Shown piece by piece: positions 6,301 through 12,219 of a stretch of 13,077 nt of DNA; within the stretch, counting starts at the first letter, position 1, and the number at the start of each line of letters is the position of its first letter. Below the pieces are notes generated by a model. It was not told where the DNA came from. It made no database searches and saw only the letters and a list, made by a program, of their open reading frames with translations. A program made the position numbers and the translations under genes. Origin of the DNA: Flavobacteriales bacterium UBA2426 (GTDB lineage Bacteria; Bacteroidota; Bacteroidia; Flavobacteriales_F; PHOS-HE28); NCBI GenBank assembly GCA_002342985.1, contig DDRC01000100.1, positions 3,112 to 16,188 of the forward strand, given 5' to 3'.

Positions 6301-7068
6301 TCACCGCATCGGCCGATGGAGGTCCTCCAGTTCGTCGAGGAATAGCTCCACGGCCTCGTTGAACAGTGCAGGGGCCTCCACCGGGCTCAGGTGGCCAGCG
6401 CCTTGGATGACCATCATGCGGCTCCCGGGGATGGCACGGTGCAGGGCTTCGCTCGTTTCCAGCGGCATCAGCGCATCGTCGCTCCCGGTGATGATCAACG
6501 TGGGCACCTCGATGCGCGGCAGCAGCTCGCTCCGGTCAGGTCGCTCAGCCATTCCGCGCGCTGCGGCGGCGATGGCCTCCGGGCGCTGTTCGGCCATCAT
6601 CCGCTCCATCCGGGAGCAGATTTCCGGATGGATCATCCGCGTGCGCTCCGAGAGCAGCTTCGGCGCCATGGCCCGCGCGATCACCGCGGCTCCCTTGTCC
6701 TCCGCATCGCGGGCGGTTTGCTCGCGCGCGGTGCGGCCCTCGGGTCCGTCGGCCGTTGCGCGGGTATTGCACAGGATGAGGCCCTCCACCCGTTCGGGCC
6801 ACTGGTCGATGAAGCTCAGGGCTACATAGCCGCCCATGCTCAATCCGCAGAGCACCACCCGCTCCCTGCCCGCCGCATCGAGCAGGTCGTGCAGGTCGGT
6901 CGCATAGGCCTCCATGCTCATGGCCGTCGGCAGCGGGGCCCGGTCATGCCCGAAGCCGCGGAGATCGGGCGCCATCACCGTAGCGGCTCCTGCAAGTGCC
7001 TCTTCCTGGCCCCGCCAGAAGCTCCCATCATGCGGGAAGCCGTGTATGCAAAGGAGCGTCCTGTGCAT
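6301..7068 (-). CDS. Alpha/beta hydrolase
   Basis: A 255-residue cytoplasmic alpha/beta-hydrolase fold protein (no signal peptide). The sequence shows the oxyanion motif HGFPHDG at 9-15, the segment APDLRGFGHD at 33-42, and the nucleophile elbow GLSMGG with Ser77. The acid is in TGSDDALMP (Asp198 in the usual GxxD position), and the catalytic His226 is in GAGHLSPVEAP. The full triad is therefore present. Length and cap region (about 100-180, helical and charged) fit esterases, lactonases and carboxylic-ester hydrolases related to 3-oxoadipate enol-lactonase. The sequence does not settle the substrate, and no pathway partner sits nearby. The ATG at 7068 is right at the first strand. The gene is divergent from the beta-helix gene with a 43-nt gap and is followed on the same strand by the T9SS cargo gene. 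A role linked to the cargo is not indicated. Confidence 0.9.
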   Translation of the reverse strand: MHRTLLCIHGFPHDGSFWRGQEEALAGAATVMAPDLRGFGHDRAPLPTAMSMEAYATDLHDLLDAAGRERVVLCGLSMGGYVALSFIDQWPERVEGLILCNTRATADGPEGRTAREQTARDAEDKGAAVIARAMAPKLLSERTRMIHPEICSRMERMMAEQRPEAIAAAARGMAERPDRSELLPRIEVPTLIITGSDDALMPLETSEALHRAIPGSRMMVIQGAGHLSPVEAPALFNEAVELFLDELEDLHRPMR

Positions 7069-7097
7069 GGCTCATTTGGCCGTCGCTGCGGAGCGGT

Positions 7098-7105
7098 CGA
7101 ACTTA
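7098..7105 (-). promoter_or_regulatory. Shared divergent -7-like site, hydrolase and beta-helix genes
   Basis: On the minus strand, 7105 to 7098 reads TAAGTTCG, one mismatch from TAnnTTTG, 29 nt before the hydrolase ATG. The same DNA read on the plus strand (7099-7106) is GAACTTAG, a poorer match with two mismatches, ending 5 nt before the ATG at 7112. If both are used, one 9-bp site serves two opposing promoters. Confidence 0.35.
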
Positions 7106-7111
7106 GCGCTC

Positions 7112-8212
7112 ATGGACCTTCGCCTCGCTCTGCTGTCGCTGGCGGCCCTCCTCGTGGGAAAGATAAGCGCCAAGGATTACGTGGTGCCGCCTTCCGATGT
7201 GGCCGGTTTCTTCGCCAAGCTGCCGAAGGACGCCACGCGCGTGGTCTTCTCAGCGGCCGCGGTGTACCGATGCGAAGCGGACATCGTGCTGCCCGATGCG
7301 CAGTTCCTCGTGGTGGACGGTGCGGGGGCGCGGCTGGTGCTGGGGCCCGCCAGCCTCGGCTTCACGCGCCGGATCCGCGACCAGAAGGACGCGGAGGCCC
7401 GAACGGGGAGCCGCTATGCGATCCGGGATTTCGCCGCCATCGAAGGCGGGCGCAAGGCCATCGACCTCCAGGCCACGCTGGGCAGCGCCGTGGAGAACGT
7501 GCGCTGCACGGGTCAATCGGAGGCGGCCATCGACCTGCGTTTCTGCCTGCTGGCCAAGGTGAGCGGCGTGCTCGTGACCAGCCCTGTCCGCCGGGGCATC
7601 GTGGTGCGCCAAGGCGATTGGCCGGGGGCAACATGGAGCAACAGCCAGAGCAACCACACGGTGCTCGAGCGCTGCCGGGTCTATGCCGCACCCACCACCA
7701 CGCAGGCCTTCACGGTGCTCCACTGCAACGGCGTCCGTATGACCGACTGCATCAGCGAGGGTCATCCCTGCGATCATGACCTGTTCCTGAGCGCGGCCAT
7801 CGGGGGCGAGGATGATGTGCCGGCGAAGAATACCGTGGTGAAGCAGTTCACGCTCGCCAATTTCCATGTGGAGCATGCCGTCCGCAAGGCCAGCATACAC
7901 GTGAACATGCCGCCCCGCGCGATCGTGGACCTCAGCCATGTTTACTGGAACGGGCGCTTCGAGGCGCCTGTGATCGCCTACGTGAGCGGGCAGTTGAACC
8001 TGAGCCAGGTGGGCTGGTGGGATGAGACCTTCCATATCGCCACGCGGGTGGCCTGGCCACGGATCAACGCCGACCGCTGCCATGCCTCACTGCGCATGGA
8101 CCAGGTGACGGCCGGAGGCAAACGGGCCGGTGCGCTCCGATTGGTGAACCCATTGCCCGGCAATGAGGTGCTCCGCATCGATCAGGTGCGCGTGACGCGC
8201 GCTTCGCAGTAA
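7112..8212 (+). CDS. Exported right-handed beta-helix-like protein of unknown function
   Basis: I do not recognise a specific family. The 366-residue product begins with a signal peptide (about 1-20, MDLRLALLSL to GKISA). The body is made of short repeating beta-strand turns, for example TRVVFSAAAVYRCEADIVL, DAQFLVVDGAGARLVLG, AIDLRFCLLAKVSGVLVTS, TVLERCRVYAA, GVRMTDCISEG and IVDLSHVYWNGRF. This rhythm is typical of pectate-lyase-like right-handed beta-helices. The early VVDGAGARL resembles the nucleating turn of such folds. No clear catalytic residues of polysaccharide lyases or glycosidases stand out, and no T9SS sorting domain follows, so it is probably periplasmic or loosely exported. Eight cysteines are spread through it. 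The start is fixed by the signal peptide; the frame upstream overlaps the divergent hydrolase. CPBP protease follows after 21 nt. Confidence 0.6.
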   Translation: MDLRLALLSLAALLVGKISAKDYVVPPSDVAGFFAKLPKDATRVVFSAAAVYRCEADIVLPDAQFLVVDGAGARLVLGPASLGFTRRIRDQKDAEARTGSRYAIRDFAAIEGGRKAIDLQATLGSAVENVRCTGQSEAAIDLRFCLLAKVSGVLVTSPVRRGIVVRQGDWPGATWSNSQSNHTVLERCRVYAAPTTTQAFTVLHCNGVRMTDCISEGHPCDHDLFLSAAIGGEDDVPAKNTVVKQFTLANFHVEHAVRKASIHVNMPPRAIVDLSHVYWNGRFEAPVIAYVSGQLNLSQVGWWDETFHIATRVAWPRINADRCHASLRMDQVTAGGKRAGALRLVNPLPGNEVLRIDQVRVTRASQ

Positions 8213-8222
8213 GGCCGGGGGC

Positions 8223-8230
8223 TAACTTGC
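8223..8230 (+). promoter_or_regulatory. -7-like box abutting the CPBP gene
   Basis: TAACTTGC keeps the TAnnTT core of TAnnTTTG and ends 3 nt before the ATG at 8234. The 7-bp TAACTTG and its 3-nt spacing repeat the arrangement at 3122-3133. A leaderless transcript is predicted if it is used. Confidence 0.4.
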
Positions 8231-8233
8231 GGC

Positions 8234-9184
8234 ATGCGCGATTCGACGCGTGGCATTGCGGGCTTCCTTGCTTCAGCTTTCGGCTTCACCTGGATCCTGG
8301 CGGGCATAGGTGCGCTACTGGGCATCCGGGCGGATTCAGGCATCTCTTATCTGGTGCTGGCGGGTGCCTGCATGCTGGGGCCCGCTGTAGGGGCGGTGGT
8401 GCAGGCACGCCTGCGTGAGCATCGCAGCTGGAGCTGGCTCGGCCTCGGATTCAAGGTCACGGACTGGCGCATCGTGGCATTCACGGCAGTGGCCGGCATC
8501 AGCATCATGCCCCTGTACCTGCTGGTGCAGCACCTTCTGGGGGATGGGCTGGGCTTCGCACGCTTCGGCCATGTGAGCTTCACGCCGGAGCGGATGGCCG
8601 CATCGCTGAGCGAATTGGCGCACCGGGCAGGGGTGGAGGCGGGGCAGGAGGAGAGCTTGCTGGCAGGCTGGCCGCCATGGCTGGTGCTGGCGATCATCCA
8701 GTTCGCTGCGCTGCTTTCCGCCTGCAGCGTCAACCTGCTCTTCATGCTGGGCGAGGAGCTCGGGTGGCGGGGTTACCTGTGGCGCGCCACCGCCCATTGG
8801 AGCGGCTTGCGGCGCATCGCCTTCACGGGTGCCGCATGGGGCCTGTGGCATGCGCCGCTCATCCTCATGGGCCACAACTATCCCGGCTTTCCCTGGATCG
8901 GCGTGGCGATGATGGTGGCCTTCTGCGCGTTGGCGGCGATCCTCTTCGATTGGACGCGCATCCGGAGCGGTAGCATCTGGTCCTCTGCGCTGCTCCACGG
9001 CATCATCAATGGCAGCGCTGGCGGCGTGGTGCTCTTTGCATGGGGCGGACATCCGCTCTGGGGCTCGCCGGTGGGCGTGGCGGGCTTCATCGCGTTGGCG
9101 ACGCTTGCGCTGGTCGTCCTGCTGTTCGATGCACGGTACCGCAAGGGCCTTCTCGTCGCAGTCGGGGATCAACCGGCCCCTTGA
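8234..9184 (+). CDS. CPBP family intramembrane metalloprotease
   Basis: A 316-residue polytopic inner-membrane protein of the CPBP (CAAX protease and bacteriocin-processing, Abi) family. The three family motifs are present in order: EELGWRGYL at 174-182 (EExxxR with Glu174, Glu175, Arg179), WGLWHAPLI at 202-210 (His206), and LLHGIING at 253-260 (His255, Asn259). These residues are the presumed glutamate/histidine catalytic site in the membrane. About seven or eight hydrophobic segments are visible, including residues 8-30, 38-57, 81-100, 150-172, 196-212, 221-239, 249-271 and 280-298. Family members cleave prenylated or peptide substrates or act in bacteriocin self-immunity; the substrate here cannot be read from context. 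A charged loop (about 105-145) interrupts the N-terminal half. The start at 8234 follows a -7-like box. Its last 16 nt overlap the convergent S4 gene. Confidence 0.9.
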   Translation: MRDSTRGIAGFLASAFGFTWILAGIGALLGIRADSGISYLVLAGACMLGPAVGAVVQARLREHRSWSWLGLGFKVTDWRIVAFTAVAGISIMPLYLLVQHLLGDGLGFARFGHVSFTPERMAASLSELAHRAGVEAGQEESLLAGWPPWLVLAIIQFAALLSACSVNLLFMLGEELGWRGYLWRATAHWSGLRRIAFTGAAWGLWHAPLILMGHNYPGFPWIGVAMMVAFCALAAILFDWTRIRSGSIWSSALLHGIINGSAGGVVLFAWGGHPLWGSPVGVAGFIALATLALVVLLFDARYRKGLLVAVGDQPAP

Positions 9185-9396
9185 GCCACCACCGTGATCC
9201 TCACCCGCCCGCACTCCACCACCTGCCCTGCGCGGATCTTGTTGGTCTTGCGCAGTTCCACCTGGCCATCCACCTTCACGCGGCCCTCGGCCACCAGCTG
9301 CTTGCCCTGACCGCCGCTCTCGCACACGCCGGCGAGCTTCAGCAGCTGGTTCAGTTCGATGTGCTCGTCCCGCAGCTCGAAGGTGATCTCGTCCAT
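9169..9396 (-). CDS. Small S4-domain RNA-binding protein (YbcJ-like)
   Basis: A 75-residue cytoplasmic protein made almost entirely of one S4 RNA-binding domain. It shows ELNQLLKLAGVCESGGQGKQ at 14-33, VAEGRVKVDGQVELRKTNKI at 35-54, then AGQVVECG (56-63). The GGQGK, EGRVKVDGQVE and RKTNKI segments match the pattern of the YbcJ/COG2501 group of stand-alone S4 proteins. In other S4 proteins this L-shaped surface binds structured RNA such as rRNA or tRNA; the target here is unknown. An upstream extension of the frame to 9537 would add a low-complexity, poorly conserved region, so the ATG at 9396 is preferred, and it gives the usual family length of about 70 residues. It converges on the CPBP gene with a 16-nt overlap of coding ends. 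A -7-like box lies 4 nt upstream. Confidence 0.87.
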   Translation of the reverse strand: MDEITFELRDEHIELNQLLKLAGVCESGGQGKQLVAEGRVKVDGQVELRKTNKIRAGQVVECGRVRITVVAQGAG

Positions 9397-9400
9397 GGCG

Positions 9401-9408
9401 CAAAGGAA
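9401..9408 (-). promoter_or_regulatory. Possible -7 box abutting the S4 gene
   Basis: On the minus strand, 9408 to 9401 reads TTCCTTTG, one mismatch from TAnnTTTG (T for A at position 2), ending 4 nt before the ATG at 9396. The spacing matches other predicted leaderless starts in the window. Confidence 0.35.
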
Positions 9409-9514
9409 GGAATGCGACGCTGCCCGGTTCATCGGCCCTTCGTCCGGTTCCATCGCATATGGGTTGGCCCCGGCACCGGGCAGAGGGAGCTTGGCGCCAT
9501 CAGACACCGAAGCC

Positions 9515-9727
9515 ATGTACCACCAAGCCTCCTCCACGCACCGCTGGCAGCGGAACGCGCTGCTCTCTCTCGTGCTCTACATGCTGGCCCTGCTCGCGTT
9601 GACCGCCGTGCTGCCTTCCTGCACGAAGGATGATTCCGCCGCGCCCTCGCCGGCGACCGCTGCCGATGACCACGGCGGCCATGGCGGAGACGACCCGCCG
9701 GGCGATGATAACGGCGGCGGCAACTGA
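9515..9727 (+). CDS. Tiny putative lipoprotein with Asp/Gly/His-rich tail
   Basis: A 70-residue candidate gene. The sequence shows a short basic N-terminus, a hydrophobic stretch at about 15-33, and a lipobox-like LPSC with Cys36. A short polar tail follows, rich in Asp, Gly, His and Pro (DDHGGHGGDDPPGDDNGGG at about 51-69). If real, it would be an envelope lipoprotein; the acidic/His tail could bind metal ions, but this is only inference. I know no matching family. Support for coding is the coherent signal-plus-lipobox layout and a hairpin just after the stop. Against it are the short length and the lack of a clear promoter box. The frame extends upstream to 9359 but that part is antisense to the S4 gene. 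It is divergent from the S4 gene and precedes the esterase by 56 nt. Confidence 0.55.
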   Translation: MYHQASSTHRWQRNALLSLVLYMLALLALTAVLPSCTKDDSAAPSPATAADDHGGHGGDDPPGDDNGGGN

Positions 9728-9738
9728 GCCGCCCGCTG

Positions 9739-9766
9739 GGCCGGCTTCCAACGCCAGCTGCCGGCC
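9739..9766 (+). terminator. Possible hairpin terminator after the small lipoprotein
   Basis: GGCCGGC at 9739-9745 pairs with GCCGGCC at 9760-9766 around a 14-nt loop, starting 11 nt after the stop. No T-tract follows. The esterase -7-like box begins 4 nt later, so it could separate the two units. Confidence 0.35.
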
Positions 9767-9770
9767 GCGC

Positions 9771-9778
9771 TACATTGC
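9771..9778 (+). promoter_or_regulatory. -7-like box before the esterase
   Basis: TACATTGC keeps the TAnnTT core of the -7 consensus and ends 5 nt before the ATG at 9784. It is embedded in GC-rich DNA. A leader of about zero to two bases is predicted. Confidence 0.4.
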
Positions 9779-9783
9779 CGGCG

Positions 9784-10620
9784 ATGAACGCACACCGTCC
9801 GCTATGGGGCGCGATTGCCGCCATGATCGTCGGACTCTCCCCGGGGCTGCGGGCCCAGGTCAGCAGCAATCCGCTGGTTGTGGGCGAAGTGCTCGAGCTT
9901 CAATCTGCTGTGTTGGGCGAGCAGCGCGTCCTGAATGTCGTCCTGCCCCACGGCTATTCGCCGGATAGCGCTGCGCGTTACCCGGTCATCTTCGTTCTCG
10001 ATGGCGGCTTGGACGAGGACATCCTGCACACCTCCGGAGCGGTGCAGTTCGCCGCGTTCCCGTGGGTCGCATGGATGCCGCAGAGCATCGTGGTGGGCGT
10101 GGTCAGCATCGATCGCAAGCGGGACTTCACGCATCCGACCTCCATCGCCAAGGACAAGGCGGACTTTCCCACGGCGGGAGGATCGGCGGCTTTCCTCCGT
10201 TTCCTAGCCGAAGAGGCCATCCCATCGGTGGATGCCCGGTACCGCACGGAGCCGCGGCGCATGCTCATCGGGCAGTCGCTGGGCGGGCTCTTCGCCACGG
10301 AGGTGCTGATGGAACGGCCTGACCTGTTCACCGACTACCTCATCGTGAGCCCGAGCCTGTGGTGGGAGGATGGCACCGTGCTTCGGCGCGATGCCCGGTT
10401 CATCGCCGATCGATCGCTGGCGCCTGCACGGGTGTTCGTGGCGGTGGGCAGGGAGCATCCGGTGATGGTGAAGGGTGCGAAGCGGCTTGCCGATCTGGTG
10501 CGCCGATCGCCGCGCACGAGGGTCGGCTTCGCACGGCTCTCGGCCTTCGATCATGCCGCGATCATGCACCAGGCCCTGTTGGATGGCCTGCGCTGGATGG
10601 CTGAGGGCGGGCGCCGATAG
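9784..10620 (+). CDS. Exported alpha/beta hydrolase, putative esterase
   Basis: A 278-residue protein of the esterase-D-like group (Pfam putative esterase, COG2819 type, related to IroE and BesA). A signal peptide covers about 1-25 (ending GLRAQ), so it acts in the periplasm or beyond. The sequence shows RVLNVVLPHGY at 48-58, YPVIFVLDGG at 66-75, the nucleophile elbow GQSLGG with Ser165 at 163-168, and VSPSLWW at 188-194. VAVGREH at 219-225 probably contributes the acid (Glu224). FDHAAIMHQAL at 256-265 carries the likely catalytic His257. This order and spacing fit the family. Members hydrolyse siderophore trilactones, acyl or aryl esters; there are no siderophore genes here, so the substrate is unknown. 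The ATG at 9784 is preferred over an upstream TTG at 9775 that lies inside the -7-like box. A GC-rich hairpin directly follows the stop. Confidence 0.88.
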   Translation: MNAHRPLWGAIAAMIVGLSPGLRAQVSSNPLVVGEVLELQSAVLGEQRVLNVVLPHGYSPDSAARYPVIFVLDGGLDEDILHTSGAVQFAAFPWVAWMPQSIVVGVVSIDRKRDFTHPTSIAKDKADFPTAGGSAAFLRFLAEEAIPSVDARYRTEPRRMLIGQSLGGLFATEVLMERPDLFTDYLIVSPSLWWEDGTVLRRDARFIADRSLAPARVFVAVGREHPVMVKGAKRLADLVRRSPRTRVGFARLSAFDHAAIMHQALLDGLRWMAEGGRR

Positions 10621-10638
10621 GCCGCAGGCGGCTGCGGC
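10621..10638 (+). terminator. Hairpin directly after the esterase stop
   Basis: GCCGCAG at 10621-10627 pairs with CTGCGGC at 10632-10638 across a 4-nt loop, starting on the first base after the TAG stop. No T-run follows, so termination would be weak or aided. Confidence 0.45.
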
Positions 10639-10678
10639 TCGGTGACCAAAGGCCCACACCGCCTCACCAGGGTGCGGG

Positions 10679-10686
10679 TAGCTTTG
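10679..10686 (+). promoter_or_regulatory. -7 box for the YeiH-family transporter
   Basis: TAGCTTTG is an exact match to TAnnTTTG. It predicts a transcript starting near 10690, which excludes the upstream GTG at 10642 as the start and favours the ATG at 10714 or 10723. Confidence 0.5.
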
Positions 10687-10713
10687 CCGAGCGCCGCTGA
10701 GGCCGCATCGCGA

Positions 10714-11703
10714 ATGGCATCCATGCGCTCCCTCCTGCCGGGTTTCATGCTGGCCGCGGCCATTGGATCGATCAGCCATTTCCTCTCGGCCTTCACGCCT
10801 TCCGCGCTCAATGGCATCCTGTTGGCGCTGCTGCTGGGCATGCTGGTGGGCAACCTGGTCAGGCTGCCGGCTGCCCTTTCGCCCGGCATCGGGCTCACCA
10901 GCGGGAGGCTGCTCGAGGCCTCGGTGATCTTCCTGGCCTTCGGCATCGACTACGCGCGCATCGCTGACCTGGGCGCGGCCTCGTTCACCGTCATCGCCAT
11001 CGTGGTGGCGGCCATGGTGCTCATCACGTACTTCCTGGCGCGAAGGGTGCGGTGCCCGGGCGCGACGGGCTGGCTCGTCGGATTCGGCACGGCCATCTGC
11101 GGGTCATCGGCGATCGCCGCGCTGGCTCCGCGCGTGGCGCGCAACAAGGAGGACGTGGGCATCGCCATGGCCGTGGTCAACCTCTTCGGCAGCGTGGGCA
11201 TGATCGCCCTTCCCTTCGCCTTGGCCGAACTGGGGCTCGGGCCCACGCGGATGGGACTGCTCATCGGGGGCACCCTGCATTCCGTGGGCAACGTGGTAGG
11301 GGCGGGGTATGCCATCGACACGGCGACAGGAGAGGCCGCCACCACCATCAAGCTGGCGCGGGTGGCGCTGCTGTCGCCGGCGCTCGTCCTCTTCAACTAC
11401 CTGGTGAACCGCGATGAGGCCCGCAGCTGGCGCGAGCATCTCAGGCTGCCATGGTACCTCTGGGGCTTCCTCGCGATCACGGTCCTCACCTCCGTGGTGC
11501 AGCTTTCTGCACCCCTGCTCGATGCGATGGAACTGGGAGGCAAGCTGGCCTTGACCATCGCGCTGGCCGCCATCGGCCTCAAGGTGAGCTTTGCCGAACT
11601 GTTCCGGTCCGGCCGCAAAGGGCTCGGCTTCGGGCTCATCGTCTTCGCCATCCAGTTGGCGCTGGTGGCGGCCTTGATGGCCCTGCTGGGTGCGGGGGCG
11701 TGA
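10714..11703 (+). CDS. YeiH family (UPF0324) putative sulfate exporter
   Basis: A 329-residue polytopic inner-membrane protein of the YeiH/UPF0324 family, which databases label putative sulfate exporter; the substrate is not proven for most members. Nine or more hydrophobic segments run through the sequence. Characteristic motifs are LLPGFMLAAAIG at 7-18, LNGILLALLLGMLVGN at 32-47, the conserved GFGTAICGSSAIAALAPRV at 123-141, GGTLHSVGNVVGAGYA at 185-200 and LALTIALAAIGLKVSF at 278-293. Length fits the family. The frame is open from a GTG at 10642, but an exact -7 box at 10679-10686 lies inside that extension. The ATG at 10714 is used here, with the ATG at 10723 equally possible. It is monocistronic by layout, ending 6 nt from the stop of the convergent RidA gene. 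No sulfur-metabolism genes are nearby. Confidence 0.9.
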   Translation: MASMRSLLPGFMLAAAIGSISHFLSAFTPSALNGILLALLLGMLVGNLVRLPAALSPGIGLTSGRLLEASVIFLAFGIDYARIADLGAASFTVIAIVVAAMVLITYFLARRVRCPGATGWLVGFGTAICGSSAIAALAPRVARNKEDVGIAMAVVNLFGSVGMIALPFALAELGLGPTRMGLLIGGTLHSVGNVVGAGYAIDTATGEAATTIKLARVALLSPALVLFNYLVNRDEARSWREHLRLPWYLWGFLAITVLTSVVQLSAPLLDAMELGGKLALTIALAAIGLKVSFAELFRSGRKGLGFGLIVFAIQLALVAALMALLGAGA

Positions 11704-11709
11704 TCGACC

Positions 11710-12087
11710 TCAGGCGCGCACCGCGATCCCGCTGATCTCCACGTTCACGCCACGCGGGAGCCCTTTGACGGCCACCGCCTCGCGTGCCGGGGGCGCTTCG
11801 CCGAAGTACCCGCCATACACCTCGTTCACCGCCGCGTAGTGCGCCATGTCGCTGAGGAAGATCGTCACCTTCACCAGGTGCTCATAGCCGAGCCCGGCGG
11901 CCTTGAGCAGATGGCCGATGTTCTCCATCACCTTCCGCGTCTCGGTGGCGATGTCGGACGTATGCAGGTGGCCGTGCTCATCCAGGGCGATCTGCCCGCT
12001 GAGGAAGACGAATCCGCCGGCTGCGATGGCGGGCGTGTACGGAGCGAGGGGCTTGGCCGCATTGGGCGGGAACACGGGTTGCTTCAT
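11710..12087 (-). CDS. RidA family enamine/imine deaminase
   Basis: A 125-residue cytoplasmic RidA (YjgF/YER057c/UK114) protein. Family enzymes hydrolyse reactive 2-aminoacrylate and other enamine/imine intermediates released by PLP enzymes, giving 2-ketoacids and ammonia. The sequence shows Tyr17, FLSGQIALD at 28-36, a central helix with TETRKVMENIGHLLKAAG (48-65), and VTIFLSDMAHYAAVNEVYGGYF at 74-95. The C-terminal signature starts PAREAVAV with Arg102, the position of E. coli Arg105, and continues to VEISGIAV with Glu118. Those residues mark the active archetypal RidA subgroup, which forms homotrimers. Length is typical. The ATG at 12087 is the only sensible start, since the upstream open frame is antisense to the glycosyltransferase. 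A weak box CAACTTCG lies 37 nt upstream on this strand. The two coding ends here, RidA and transporter, are 6 nt apart. Confidence 0.95.
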   Translation of the reverse strand: MKQPVFPPNAAKPLAPYTPAIAAGGFVFLSGQIALDEHGHLHTSDIATETRKVMENIGHLLKAAGLGYEHLVKVTIFLSDMAHYAAVNEVYGGYFGEAPPAREAVAVKGLPRGVNVEISGIAVRA

Positions 12088-12179
12088 GATGCTAGGCAGG
12101 CGCGAGGGTGAAGCGCTGCGCCTGCGAAGTTGGGCGATCCGCGCTACGCTTCGTCGGGCCATGGCACCCTCGAGCGCGG

Positions 12180-12187
12180 TAGTTTTG
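12180..12187 (+). promoter_or_regulatory. -7 box for the glycosyltransferase gene
   Basis: TAGTTTTG is an exact match to TAnnTTTG, 32 nt before the ATG at 12220. It predicts a leader of about 28 nt that contains a purine-rich AGGGGAGG (12201-12208), 11 nt before the ATG, one of the few Shine-Dalgarno-like stretches in the window. Confidence 0.5.
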
Positions 12188-12219
12188 GCCGCCTTGCCGC
12201 AGGGGAGGCAGGTGACCGC

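Noticed and set aside
6215..6304. Upstream GTG start for the T9SS cargo gene
   Set aside because: It would place 30 polar residues before the signal peptide and overlap the hydrolase stop.
6391..7779. 462-residue plus-strand open frame
   Set aside because: It runs antisense to the hydrolase and then in another frame of the beta-helix gene. Both of those have clear motifs or a signal peptide; this one has neither.
8234..9184. CPBP protease as bacteriocin self-immunity gene
   Set aside because: The family includes such members, but no bacteriocin precursor, leader peptide or exporter gene is nearby.
8336..9403. 355-residue minus-strand open frame
   Set aside because: It is antisense to the CPBP protease, whose three catalytic motifs are intact, and its Arg/His/Glu-rich sequence has no domain.
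10642..10713. Upstream GTG start for the YeiH-family gene
   Set aside because: The extension contains an exact -7 box, is not hydrophobic like the family N-terminus, and an ATG follows at 10714.
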